DNA of 64,000 bases from Enterovibrio sp045679545 (GTDB taxonomy: Bacteria > Pseudomonadota > Gammaproteobacteria > Enterobacterales > Vibrionaceae): positions 682,001 to 746,000 of the forward strand of contig NZ_CP166194.1 in assembly GCF_045679545.1 (NCBI RefSeq). Reading direction: 5' to 3'. Under the pieces are notes generated by a model, which was given only the letters and a program-made list of their open reading frames with translations, was not told the origin of the DNA and ran no database searches. This document shows, piece after piece, positions 8,223-18,125 of this stretch (position 1 is its first letter; each line of letters begins with the position of its first letter). A program made the translations under genes and the position numbers.

Positions 8223-8726
8223 ATGTACCAGATTTCTTCTTCATCAAAAGATGAATTGAAAAGATTGGTAGCGCGAGCTTCGAGGGCCGCTGAGTATTGC
8301 TCGCATAACCTCGTGCTGGTGGTTTTAGAACAGGAAGTAAGAGTATCGCTGGATAAAGACTCTCAGATTGAAGATGTTGAACTAATCAATGTTTCAAAGT
8401 CATTGTCCCAACGCATAGTTTGCCTTTCAGCCAACGAACGTATCAAACGGCTAGATGTCGAGTTTGAGGAAGTTGCACAAGAGTGCAATGAAAATATATG
8501 GCTCACAAAACTAGACCTGCTCTTCGAACCATCACTTAAAGCGGATCCCATACTGTTACTGAAATGGCTGTCAAAGTCTCGATCTGTGGTAGCTATTTGG
8601 CCTGGTCAAATTTACGAAAAAACGCTGGTATACGCGGAACCAGGCTCTAAAGATTACAGAACATTTTCCTTACAAGAATTAAAAGATATACAGGTTGTAA
8701 ACGCCTGCAACGGAGTTATCAAATGA
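8223..8726 (+). CDS. brxF: BREX-3 protein BrxF, apparently without a P-loop
   Basis: This 167-residue protein is at the head of the BREX operon, the place of brxF in type 3 systems. The C-terminal half matches the family strongly: LDLLFEPSLKADP, then LKWLSKSRSVVAIWPG and LVYAEPGSKDYRTF. Family members are described as P-loop proteins. Here the N-terminal strand HNLVLVVLEQEVRVSL is not followed by any GxxxxGK[ST], so the Walker A motif seems to be lost or replaced. The stop overlaps the brxC start by four bases (ATGA), so the two are coupled. The function in the system is not established; this copy may have a structural role rather than ATP binding. Confidence 0.8.
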   Translation: MYQISSSSKDELKRLVARASRAAEYCSHNLVLVVLEQEVRVSLDKDSQIEDVELINVSKSLSQRIVCLSANERIKRLDVEFEEVAQECNENIWLTKLDLLFEPSLKADPILLLKWLSKSRSVVAIWPGQIYEKTLVYAEPGSKDYRTFSLQELKDIQVVNACNGVIK

Positions 8727-11700
8727 AAAAATATGGCGATTTAATTCAGTTTGAGTCAGTCACGGCTAATATCCAATTGAAGAATTCAAGTGACCATGAC
8801 AAAGCTGTTGGCCTTGTTTCGTCTTATGTCATCTCTGAAAAAATGTCCTCAAAACTCAGTAATATCATTATTGAGCAACTCCAGTATGAAGAGTCTGTAG
8901 ACAACAAAGCACTTTGGATCGTGGGCAACTACGGCTCTGGTAAATCGCATTTGATGTCAGTGATCTCAGCTGTCGCTGAATTCCCAGATCTTGCTAGCCA
9001 CATCTCAAATGATTCCGTGCGAGAAGCCGCCGATAAGATTGCAGGCAAGTTCAAAGTAATCCGCTTTGAAATTGGTGCATCTAAAATGGCACTGACAGAT
9101 ATCATCACTCAGAACTTGACTGATGGCTTAGCTGAAATGGGGGTGGAATATGAATTCCCACCGATGACGGAAATTTCATCCAACCATAAGCCTTACTTTG
9201 AAGAGATGATGGCCACATTTCACCAGAAGTATCCAGACCATGGCTTACTTTTGGTTTGTGATGAGATGCTGGATTACTTCCGTTCGCGCAATGAACAAGA
9301 ACTGCCATTAGATATCGCAATTTTGCGCGTCATTGGTGAGGTGATTGACGGTACTCGTTTTCGTTTTATGGCTGGTGTGCAGGAAGCGATATTCGATAGT
9401 ACGCAACTAGAGTTCCTTTCTAAGGAAGTTAAGCGTATCCGTGACCGTGCTGAACAAGTGCTTATTGCCCGAGAAGATATCAAGTATGTCGTGGCAGAAC
9501 GCCTTCTTAAGAAAGATGCTCTGCAGCAAGCTTGGATCCGTGATTACCTTCAAAAATTCACACCTTACTACGACAAAATGAACGAACGTCTTGATGAGTT
9601 TGTTCGAATGTTCCCTGTGCACCCTGACTACATCAATACGTTTGAGCGAGTGCGGATGGCGGGCCTAGAAAACCGTCAGGTCTTAAAAAGCCTCTCGCGC
9701 CAAATGAATGAGCTGATGAAAGAAGATGTGCCCTTGGATATCCCAGGTATTTTTTCTTACGACACATACTGGAATGAGCTCAGCAGTGAGCCAAGTATGA
9801 AAACCAATCCTGAAGTCGGACAGGTTATCGAAACGGGTGAGCTGCTGGTTGATCGTATAGACCAAGCTTATCCAACGCCGGGTGAAAAAGAGTTTGCAAA
9901 GCGTTTGGTGGCTGGTTTGGCCATACACCGCATGGCCGTTGGCGATATCTATGCTGAAATGGGGGCCACTGCAGCAGAACTCCGAGATTCTCTCTGTTTG
10001 TATCTCAAGAACATAGAGATCATGCCTGGTGATAAGAGCAAGAATTTAGAAAATCACATTGTGACGGTTTTGACCAAAATCCGCCGGACAGTGAATGGAC
10101 AGTTTTTCTCTAAAAACAAAACCAACGATCAGTTCTATCTGGACCTGAAGAAAACCGAAGATTTTGATGCTCATATCGAGGCAAAAGCCGCGACATTAGC
10201 GCCAGATAACATCAATTGGGCGTACCGAGCAGCAATGCTCGAAATTCTTGAACAAACGGATACTCAGCAATCAAAGACAGCAATGTGGCAACATGAGCTG
10301 AAGTGGTTGGACAAAAATGTAAGTCGACCTGGTTGGCTGTTCCTCGGTTCACCAAATGAACGAGAAACGGCGAAGCCTCAACTGGATTACTACATGTACT
10401 TTATCCAGCCAGAGAATCCTCCAAAGTTGAAAAAAGAGTTCGTTCGAGATGATGAAGTTTTATTCGTTCTTAAAAATCGTAGCGAAGAGTTCAATCAATC
10501 ACTTAAGTACTATGCAGCTTCTGTAGCGCTTCGGGCTCAGGCAACGGGTGGTGCCCAGCAGACATACAAAATCAAAGCTGAAAAGTATCTTGGCGAGATG
10601 ATCAAGTGGATTCGAGCCAACATCAAAGATGCTTTTGAAGTTCAATACAATGGAACGTCCAAGCCCATCATGGAGTGGCTAAAAGGTGCTACGGTACGTG
10701 AGATTACAGGCATTGCTGATAGTGATCACGGAAGTGTGAAGGACATTTTTGAAGCCGTTGCGAGTTTCATTTTAGAAAGTTATTTCCAATCATTGGCTCC
10801 ACAATATCCAAAGTTCTCTCAGCGGATCACCGAAGATACTATCTCGGGGGCGAGTGGTGATGTACTGAAATACTTGGCTGGTGGTGCGGCAACTAAACGA
10901 GCGATCGCTGTGCTTGATGCGCTAGAGCTTCTGGATGGTGACAAGCTAAAACCAAGTAGTTCCCGCTACGCTAAAGCAGTGCTTGATGTTTTGGCCAGCA
11001 AAGGCCATGGCCATGTGGTAAACCAAGGTGAACTGCTTGAGAAAGTGCATGCTCGTTTTTACTTTAAGCCGGATCTTTACCGCCTTGAGCCTGAGTGGCT
11101 ACTGGTCGTGCTCGCCAGTTTAGTCCATGCCGGTGAGCTAGAGTTGGCAGTGCCTGGCAAAGTGATCACAGCCAGTGATACGGATTCCTTGCAGGGGATT
11201 GGGTTTAGCACACTGCTCGATTTTAAACACATTCAAGCACCGAAAGATTTCAATGTTTCTTCAATCAAAGCAGTTCTTGCTTTGCTTGGAATGAATGAAG
11301 GTCTCGCAACATCCATCCAGCAAGGTGATGAGAATGTTGTTCGTAGTATGGGACAAGCCATTGATGAGTTGGTTAAAGCACTTGTTCAAGATCAACAGGC
11401 CGTTAAGCAACGTCTCATGCTTTGGGGAAATCACGTACTCTCTGAAAATGAAGCTATCGTTCTCACTGATCGCTTAGGGAAAACGAAATCATTCTTGGAA
11501 ACGCTTCAGCGTTTCAACACACCAGGAAAGCTGAAGAACTTCAAAGAAACGGTTGACGTTATTAATGAGCATGAAGAAACCCTGCAAGAGTGGCGAAATT
11601 TCAAGCAGCTTTCAGATGTGGTTAGTGTTCTTTCTGGCGATACGCAATACCTGAGCCAGGCTCAGTTGGTGCTAGATGAAAATGATCCTTGGCAAAATGA

Positions 11701-12448
11701 CGTGAAAGTAGCGGCTCAAGAGCTGAGAAATGGGATTGAAGACAAAGCAGCTCGTTTGGAGACGAGCTTTAAACAATCACAGCTATCTAAATTCGAAGCG
11801 TTGAAAAAAACGTATAAGAGTCGCTATGTTTCTCTTTACCAAGCCGCCCGCTTAACCGTTGAGCAAGGCAACCAAAAAGCAGCGTTAATCAATGATGAGC
11901 GTTTGAATACATTGGAAGTTTTGGCTGGTATCTCCATGCTGCCTGCTGAACAGGTGAAACAGTGGCGCAGCCAGCTAGGTTCTTTGCTGGTAGCAGAATC
12001 AATTGATCCTAAAACACTAGATTTAACGCCAAACCCAGTTAACTTTTCGCCAAGGTCTGAAGGACAGCTACCTCCGGCAGCAAACAGATTAGCCGCTCTG
12101 GATGATCAGCTCTATGCCATGTTGCTTGAGTGGACCAATAGTTTAAAAACAACGTTGGAGGACCCGTTCCTGCAATTAGAACTGTTGTCTGAATCTCAGC
12201 GAAACGAAATTCAAGAGTTTGTTAAATCGGGGCAACTTCCGACGCCAGTCAGTAAAGAGTTTATCGCTGGTGTTAACGAAGCTTTATCAGGCTTAGAAGA
12301 AGTAAAAATCACGACAACGGATCTAGTAGCAAGTCTAGGTAAAGGCACACCCCAGACGCTTGATGAAGTAAAAGCACGTTTTGAAAAACTAATTGCCCAG
12401 CACTGCCAAGGTAAAGACTTGAGCAAAGTGCGCATCATCATTGAATAA
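8723..12448 (+). CDS. brxC: BREX ATPase BrxC/PglY (DUF6079-type)
   Basis: This 1241-residue P-loop ATPase has Walker A GNYGSGKS at residues 68-75 and Walker B LLLVCDEM with D180-E181. A long helical remainder follows, including a sensor-like RFRFMAGVQEAIF segment near residue 215. Large ATPases of the BrxC/PglY family are essential components of BREX complexes that act with PglX and PglZ to methylate host DNA and block phage replication. Length and order (after brxF, before pglXI) fit type 3 BREX. The start overlaps the brxF stop. A terminator-like hairpin follows the gene. Confidence 0.92.
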   Translation: MKKYGDLIQFESVTANIQLKNSSDHDKAVGLVSSYVISEKMSSKLSNIIIEQLQYEESVDNKALWIVGNYGSGKSHLMSVISAVAEFPDLASHISNDSVREAADKIAGKFKVIRFEIGASKMALTDIITQNLTDGLAEMGVEYEFPPMTEISSNHKPYFEEMMATFHQKYPDHGLLLVCDEMLDYFRSRNEQELPLDIAILRVIGEVIDGTRFRFMAGVQEAIFDSTQLEFLSKEVKRIRDRAEQVLIAREDIKYVVAERLLKKDALQQAWIRDYLQKFTPYYDKMNERLDEFVRMFPVHPDYINTFERVRMAGLENRQVLKSLSRQMNELMKEDVPLDIPGIFSYDTYWNELSSEPSMKTNPEVGQVIETGELLVDRIDQAYPTPGEKEFAKRLVAGLAIHRMAVGDIYAEMGATAAELRDSLCLYLKNIEIMPGDKSKNLENHIVTVLTKIRRTVNGQFFSKNKTNDQFYLDLKKTEDFDAHIEAKAATLAPDNINWAYRAAMLEILEQTDTQQSKTAMWQHELKWLDKNVSRPGWLFLGSPNERETAKPQLDYYMYFIQPENPPKLKKEFVRDDEVLFVLKNRSEEFNQSLKYYAASVALRAQATGGAQQTYKIKAEKYLGEMIKWIRANIKDAFEVQYNGTSKPIMEWLKGATVREITGIADSDHGSVKDIFEAVASFILESYFQSLAPQYPKFSQRITEDTISGASGDVLKYLAGGAATKRAIAVLDALELLDGDKLKPSSSRYAKAVLDVLASKGHGHVVNQGELLEKVHARFYFKPDLYRLEPEWLLVVLASLVHAGELELAVPGKVITASDTDSLQGIGFSTLLDFKHIQAPKDFNVSSIKAVLALLGMNEGLATSIQQGDENVVRSMGQAIDELVKALVQDQQAVKQRLMLWGNHVLSENEAIVLTDRLGKTKSFLETLQRFNTPGKLKNFKETVDVINEHEETLQEWRNFKQLSDVVSVLSGDTQYLSQAQLVLDENDPWQNDVKVAAQELRNGIEDKAARLETSFKQSQLSKFEALKKTYKSRYVSLYQAARLTVEQGNQKAALINDERLNTLEVLAGISMLPAEQVKQWRSQLGSLLVAESIDPKTLDLTPNPVNFSPRSEGQLPPAANRLAALDDQLYAMLLEWTNSLKTTLEDPFLQLELLSESQRNEIQEFVKSGQLPTPVSKEFIAGVNEALSGLEEVKITTTDLVASLGKGTPQTLDEVKARFEKLIAQHCQGKDLSKVRIIIE

Positions 12449-12471
12449 CATCGAAGTAAATAATTAACCAG

Positions 12472-12498
12472 AGGCCCGAGTGACAGCGGGCCTTTCTT
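12472..12498 (+). terminator. Terminator-like hairpin between brxC and the first pglXI
   Basis: AGGCCCG (12472-12478) pairs with CGGGCCT (12487-12493) and is followed by TTCTT. It lies inside an otherwise continuous operon, so it probably attenuates rather than ends transcription. Confidence 0.6.
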
Positions 12499-12510
12499 AG
12501 AGAGTTAACC

Positions 12511-15315
12511 ATGAAACAAGAAAGCCTATTAGGTAACGAGTTTGAATCACATACGTCAGGTCCTGTTGAATGCTTGGGTATGACATTTGAAAATGATGAA
12601 GCTCGACGTACTCATTTTACAGTTCTACTGCGTGATAAATTAAAAGATCTAGAATTTAGAGCGATTGAAGGCTTTCCGATTGGCACAGATGAAGCGATTC
12701 TTGAACTTTCAGATCCACCATATTATACAGCCTGTCCAAATCCTTGGCTGAATGATTTTGTAGAGCTTTGGGAATCGCAAAAGGCTGATATTGAAGAAAA
12801 CTATCATCGCGAGCCTTTTGCTGCGGATGTTAGTGAAGGGAAAAATGACCCTATTTATAATGCGCATTCTTACCATACAAAAGTGCCTCATAAGGCGATA
12901 ATGCGTTACATTCTGCACTATACGAAACCCGGTGATATTGTTTTTGACGGTTTTTGTGGTACTGGGATGACAGGTGTAGCTGCACAGATGTGCGGTGTAA
13001 AAGAGGAAGTAATAGCTCTTGGTTACAACGTCTTGAGTAATGGAATAATTCAAAAAAAGGAAACTGACCAAGAAGGTAATGAGACATGGGTTGATTTCTC
13101 AGAGTTAGGAGTTCGAAAGGCTATTCTCAATGACTTATCTCCTGCTGCAACTTCTATAGCGAGTAACTTTAATAAGCCAGTTGATATAGAGAAATTTCAA
13201 CGTGAGGCTAAGGCTATCCATAGTAAAGTTGAAAAAGAGCTTGGTTGGATGTTTGAGACCAATCACAACGATGGTCAGAAAGGTAAGGTCAATTTTACCA
13301 TATGGTCTGATGTTTTTTCTTGCCCTGAATGCGGTGGAGAAGTTGTTTTTTGGGATGATGCTTTAGATGCATCTATTGCTGGTGTAAAAGACAAGTTCAA
13401 TTGTAGACATTGTCACTGTGAATTGAATAAGAGAAATTTGGAAAGAGTGTGGGAAAATGTTTACGATCCTTTTCTGAATGAAACTTTGAAGTTTGCGAAG
13501 GAAGTTCCGAGCCTAATCAACTACACAGTTAACGGTAAACGCTATGAAAAAAAACCAGATGAAAATGATTTAACAATAATCCGGTCCGTTTTGAATGATT
13601 CAAGTTGTGATGAAATTCCAATGGTTTTTTTGCCCGATGGCTACAATTTAAAACAACCTAAAAGATCTCATGGACTTACGCATGTCCATCACTTTTATAC
13701 GCGCCGGAATCTCAAAGTCCTTGGTAAGTTTTGGCATGAAATAACACAGAGGACGGCATATTGCCCTCACCTAAAATTATGGTTTACGTCTGCGCATGCT
13801 TGGGGAACTCGTTTAAATAGGCTTTTAACTTCGAATTATTTTAAAAAACGAGGTGGTGTTATTGGGCAAACTCTGCAAGGAACTCTATACATTAGTTCTT
13901 TGTCAGTTGAAACGAATATTATAGAAAGATTCTACTTGAGGATTAAGTCGTCCCCCTTTACTGCAGCATTCTCTGACTCCGTCATAGAAACATCTTCAAT
14001 GAGTTATAAGTCGATTGAAGACAACAGCCTAGATTATATCTTTGTCGATCCACCTTTTGGTGCAAATATCATGTACTCGGATCTTAATATTTTGTGGGAA
14101 TCTTGGTTGGGCCCTAGGACGAATATAGAAAAGGAGGCGATTGAAAACTCCACTCAGGGTAAGACATCTGATGACTATAGAGACATTATGTCACAATGTT
14201 TTAAAGAGGCTTATAGATTGTTGAAATCAGGGAGGTGGATGACAGTCGAGTTCTCTAACACTAAAGCATCTACATGGAATAACATTCAAACAGCTATATC
14301 TGGAGCTGGCTTTGTTATATCGAATGTATCAGCTCTTGAAAAAAAACATAAAGGATTTAAGGCCGTTACAACACCAACAGCAGTTAAACAGGACTTGGTT
14401 ATCTCTGCGTACAAACCTGATGAGTCGATAGAGCAATGTTTTAAAAATGATGGGGTAGCTCCCAATAGTGTTTGGGACTTTGTTGAACCTCACTTACGCA
14501 AGTTGCCGATAATCAGAGATGGATCAATTTCCTTTGTTCCAGAGAGAGAGCCTAGAATTCTTTTCGATAGAATGGTCTCATTTTATGTTCAAAGAGGCCT
14601 CCCAGTTCCTTTATCCAGTAGTGATTTTCAAAGTGAGCTAAAGAAAAGGCTTTATGAAAGAAACGGTATGATCTTTCTTTCTGAACAGATTGCTGCATAT
14701 GAAATAGTTCAATCTAAAAAAAATTATATCATTCAAAGAAGTATATTCGTAGATGATGAAATTTCTGCAATTGACTGGATGCGTCAAGAGCTAAAGGATA
14801 AGCCAAAGACTTACTCGGAAATTCACCCATTATTCTTGAATGAACTATCTGGTTGGAAGAAAAACGAATTGTCTCTCGAGCTATCAACATTGCTAGAACA
14901 GAACTTCCTTAAATATGATGGTATGGATGAAGTGCCATCACAGATTCACACATATCTATCAACAAACTTTAAAGACATGCGCGGACTGGACAAAAGCGAT
15001 TCAAAACTCAAAGCTAAGGCTAAAGACCGTTGGTATGTGCCCGATCCAAACAAAGCGGCTGACCTAGAAAAAGTACGTTTACGTGCGTTACTTAAAGAAT
15101 TTGAAACTTATAAAGCAGAAAAGAAAAAGATCAAACAACCGCGTGCAGAAGCATTGAGAGCTGGCTTTAACAGAGCCTGGGAGGCACAAGTCTTTCAGAC
15201 GATTTTGGATGTTTCAGCTAAGATCCCACCAGCAGTTCTCCAGGAAGATGAGAAGCTGTTGATGTTCTACGATAATGCATTAACGCTAACCTCTACTGAG
15301 GACGATGAGTGGTAA
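12511..15315 (+). CDS. pglXI: BREX-3 adenine DNA methyltransferase PglXI, copy 1
   Basis: This 934-residue protein of the DUF1156/PglXI type is the DNA N6-adenine methyltransferase that marks host DNA in type 3 BREX. Visible motifs are ELSDPPYY (DPPY at 68-71), the SAM-binding FDGFCGTGMTG (about 145-155), a zinc-ribbon with C271, C274, C298 and C301, and a second IFVDPPFG (D513-F516). The first 130 and last 190 residues are very close to those of the next gene, while the middle differs in sequence and length. All the motifs look intact, so it is likely active. The centre of the gene is noticeably AT-rich compared with brxC. It starts 62 bases after brxC, past a hairpin. Confidence 0.9.
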   Translation: MKQESLLGNEFESHTSGPVECLGMTFENDEARRTHFTVLLRDKLKDLEFRAIEGFPIGTDEAILELSDPPYYTACPNPWLNDFVELWESQKADIEENYHREPFAADVSEGKNDPIYNAHSYHTKVPHKAIMRYILHYTKPGDIVFDGFCGTGMTGVAAQMCGVKEEVIALGYNVLSNGIIQKKETDQEGNETWVDFSELGVRKAILNDLSPAATSIASNFNKPVDIEKFQREAKAIHSKVEKELGWMFETNHNDGQKGKVNFTIWSDVFSCPECGGEVVFWDDALDASIAGVKDKFNCRHCHCELNKRNLERVWENVYDPFLNETLKFAKEVPSLINYTVNGKRYEKKPDENDLTIIRSVLNDSSCDEIPMVFLPDGYNLKQPKRSHGLTHVHHFYTRRNLKVLGKFWHEITQRTAYCPHLKLWFTSAHAWGTRLNRLLTSNYFKKRGGVIGQTLQGTLYISSLSVETNIIERFYLRIKSSPFTAAFSDSVIETSSMSYKSIEDNSLDYIFVDPPFGANIMYSDLNILWESWLGPRTNIEKEAIENSTQGKTSDDYRDIMSQCFKEAYRLLKSGRWMTVEFSNTKASTWNNIQTAISGAGFVISNVSALEKKHKGFKAVTTPTAVKQDLVISAYKPDESIEQCFKNDGVAPNSVWDFVEPHLRKLPIIRDGSISFVPEREPRILFDRMVSFYVQRGLPVPLSSSDFQSELKKRLYERNGMIFLSEQIAAYEIVQSKKNYIIQRSIFVDDEISAIDWMRQELKDKPKTYSEIHPLFLNELSGWKKNELSLELSTLLEQNFLKYDGMDEVPSQIHTYLSTNFKDMRGLDKSDSKLKAKAKDRWYVPDPNKAADLEKVRLRALLKEFETYKAEKKKIKQPRAEALRAGFNRAWEAQVFQTILDVSAKIPPAVLQEDEKLLMFYDNALTLTSTEDDEW

Positions 15316-15340
15316 GCTCGATTTAAATTATAATTTTCAA

Positions 15341-15371
15341 GGAAGAGTGGATACTCTTCCTTTGCTTTATT
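15341..15371 (+). terminator. Terminator-like hairpin between the two pglXI genes
   Basis: GGAAGAGT (15341-15348) and ACTCTTCC (15353-15360) form a perfect 8-base stem with a GGAT loop, followed by TTTGCTTTATT. As with the hairpin before copy 1, it sits within the operon and suggests partial termination ahead of the second methyltransferase. Confidence 0.6.
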
Positions 15372-15383
15372 AAGAAGAGATTT

Positions 15384-18125
15384 ATGAATCAAGAAAGCCT
15401 GTTTGGTACTGAAGGCGAGAAAAAACTGCCTGGACCAGTAGAATGTCTGGGGATGATTTTTGAGAGTGATGAGGCTCGTAGAGCTCACTTTAACGAACAA
15501 TTGCGCGAAAAATTAAAAGATCCAGAATTTAGATCGATAGAAGGTTTTCCTATCGGGACAGACGAAGCGATCTTGGAGCTTTCTGACCCACCATACTACA
15601 CAGCTTGCCCGAATCCTTGGTTGAACGAGTTTATTGAATTCTGGGAATTAGAAAAAGAAAGCAATAAGGAGGGTATTCGTAAGGAGCCATTCGCAGCCGA
15701 TGTAAGTGAAGGCAAAAGTGATCCTATTTATAATTCACATCCATATCATACTAAAGTACCGCCAAAAGCAATTCAGCATTATGTAGAACATTATACTTCT
15801 CCTGGAGAAATAATTTTAGATTTTACTAGTGGAACTGGAATGACCGGAAGGGCTGTCCAGCAAACATCAGTGAATGATACAGATACACCAAACAGAAAAG
15901 CTATTCTCTGCGACCTTTCACCTATTGCAACCTGGATTTCTTATGGCATAAACAACTTATTTAACAAAAGTCAGGCTGATAGCCTTTTTAATTTTTTTGA
16001 AGGGTTACTAGAGAAGCTAGATTCGCATTATGTCATCGAATATAAAAGCCAAAAAAGAAAGCTACTATATCTGGTTTGGTCTGATATTTTCATATGTCCA
16101 AGTTGTGAAGAAGAGTATGTATTTTGGGATTTAGCCATTAATCAAGATTCAGGGACGATAAATGATACTTATTTTTGTAATCATTGCAGCTCTAAAATAA
16201 GTAAAAGTAAATCTTCGGTTTCTACTACAGCAGAGTTTGATTTTGCTTTAGGTGAAGTATCTCATGTTGGTAAAAAAGCACCTGTAATTGCCGTTTTCCA
16301 AAATGGCTCCAGAAATGAAAGACATCTCCTATCTACTGAGGATAGAGAGTATTTTTCTAAACTAAACTACCCTGAGATATCCGATGTCCCAAGGGAACGT
16401 ATTGATAAAGATTTTGATATTTGGTTTGATCGGGATTATCGAAAGTACGGAATATACTCAATAGACAAGTTTTTCACCAATAGAGCGCTATGTATACTTT
16501 CTGAATATAAAGAAACTCTTAAAGGAATGGGCTATCCGTTTTATCATTTCGGTATGTGGATGCTGACTGCTGTCATTAGAGATTGTTCTCTGATGACAGG
16601 ATTAGATATAAAGAAATATTTTCATGGCGGGGGAGGGCCTTTCTCTGGTGGCGTGAAAGGCACCTACTTTATTCCATCTTTGGCAGTTGAGAAAAATGTA
16701 GTATTTGCCTTAAGAAACAGAGTGAAAACCATTTCCAAGGCATTTCTAGAAAATGCTAAACCTGTAGATAACTCTATCATCACCACACAATCTGCAAGTG
16801 ATTTATCAAGAATCCAATCTAGTAGTATAGATTACATATTTGTTGATCCGCCATTTGGTAGCAATTTCATTTACTCAGAGCTCAATCTGATTTCAGAATG
16901 TTGGTTAGGTGTGAAAACCCATGATGATAAAGAAGCTGTAATTCATAGAAGAAGAAAGCAATCTAAGACTAACTCAGATTACCAATCGCTTATGAAAGAT
17001 TGTTTTTCTCAAGCTTATAGATTACTTAAACCTGGTAAATGGATAACGGTAGAATTTTCCAATACAAAGGCTGCAATCTGGAATAGCCTTCAGTCTTCAC
17101 TTTCAGATGCTGGTTTTATTGTTGCTAGTGTTTCCGCGCTAGATAAAAAGCAAAAAAGCTTTAAAGCCGTAACAACAACCACCGCAGTGAAGCAAGATTT
17201 AGTCATATCAGCATATAAGCCAGATGTTGATTTTGAAAGAAAGTTTGATAAAGGTAATTGTTGTGAGGAAAGTGCATGGGAGTTTGTAGAAAACCATCTG
17301 AATTACCTTTCAGTTGTTAGGTTTAGTGACGGTGAGTTAACATTTATCCCAGAGAGAGACCCTAGGATCCTGTTTGACCAAGTGATTTCATACTATGTTA
17401 GAAATAACTTGAAAGTCCCACTATCTAGCCAACAGTTTCAGTTTGGTCTAACGGAGCGCTTTGTAAGTCGCGACGGAATGGTATTTTCACCTGAACAAAT
17501 CATCGAGTATGATAAAGCCAGATCTACTTCTCATTCAGTCAAGCAATATTCAATATTCGTAGACGATGAAGCATCAGCGATCGAGTGGATGCGCCAAGAA
17601 CTAGGAAGCAAGCCGAAAACTTACTCAGAGATCCATCCATTGTTCTTGAACGAGCTCTCTGGTTGGAAGAAAAATGAGTTAGAGCTTGAGCTTTCGACCC
17701 TACTTGATCAGAACTTCCTAAAGTATGATGGAAAAGATGATGTCCCATCTCAGATTCATACCTACCTATCTACCAACTTCAAAGATATGCGTGGTTTAGA
17801 TAAGAGCGATCCTAAACTTGTTGCGAAAGCTAAAGACCGTTGGTATGTGCCAGATCCAAACAAAGCGGCTGACCTAGAAAAAGTACGTTTGCGTGCGTTA
17901 CTTAAAGAGTTTGAATCGTACAAAGCAGAAAAGAAAAAGATCAAACAACCGCGTGCAGAAGCATTGAGAGCGGGCTTTAACAGTGCCTGGGAGTCACAAG
18001 ACTTCCAAACAATATTGGATATTTCAGCCAAGATCCCACCAGCAGTTCTTCAGGAAGATGAGAAGTTGCTGATGTTCTACGACAACGCACTTACGCTGAC
18101 AACCACCGAGGATGATGAGTGGTAA
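15384..18125 (+). CDS. pglXI: BREX-3 adenine DNA methyltransferase PglXI, copy 2
   Basis: This 913-residue paralogue lies directly downstream of copy 1. It keeps DPPY at 68-71, a SAM-binding LDFTSGTGMTG near residue 143, a CPSC/CNHC zinc-ribbon and VDPPFG with D488. The C-terminal 190 residues are about 90 percent identical to copy 1 by eye, and the N-terminal 130 residues are clearly homologous. The region between motif I and the second DPPF, where target recognition would be expected, is divergent and AT-rich. The two genes therefore probably arose by duplication plus replacement of the centre, or by recombination that homogenised the ends. It may supply a second methylation specificity. 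The stop overlaps the helicase start (TAATG). Confidence 0.9.
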   Translation: MNQESLFGTEGEKKLPGPVECLGMIFESDEARRAHFNEQLREKLKDPEFRSIEGFPIGTDEAILELSDPPYYTACPNPWLNEFIEFWELEKESNKEGIRKEPFAADVSEGKSDPIYNSHPYHTKVPPKAIQHYVEHYTSPGEIILDFTSGTGMTGRAVQQTSVNDTDTPNRKAILCDLSPIATWISYGINNLFNKSQADSLFNFFEGLLEKLDSHYVIEYKSQKRKLLYLVWSDIFICPSCEEEYVFWDLAINQDSGTINDTYFCNHCSSKISKSKSSVSTTAEFDFALGEVSHVGKKAPVIAVFQNGSRNERHLLSTEDREYFSKLNYPEISDVPRERIDKDFDIWFDRDYRKYGIYSIDKFFTNRALCILSEYKETLKGMGYPFYHFGMWMLTAVIRDCSLMTGLDIKKYFHGGGGPFSGGVKGTYFIPSLAVEKNVVFALRNRVKTISKAFLENAKPVDNSIITTQSASDLSRIQSSSIDYIFVDPPFGSNFIYSELNLISECWLGVKTHDDKEAVIHRRRKQSKTNSDYQSLMKDCFSQAYRLLKPGKWITVEFSNTKAAIWNSLQSSLSDAGFIVASVSALDKKQKSFKAVTTTTAVKQDLVISAYKPDVDFERKFDKGNCCEESAWEFVENHLNYLSVVRFSDGELTFIPERDPRILFDQVISYYVRNNLKVPLSSQQFQFGLTERFVSRDGMVFSPEQIIEYDKARSTSHSVKQYSIFVDDEASAIEWMRQELGSKPKTYSEIHPLFLNELSGWKKNELELELSTLLDQNFLKYDGKDDVPSQIHTYLSTNFKDMRGLDKSDPKLVAKAKDRWYVPDPNKAADLEKVRLRALLKEFESYKAEKKKIKQPRAEALRAGFNSAWESQDFQTILDISAKIPPAVLQEDEKLLMFYDNALTLTTTEDDEW

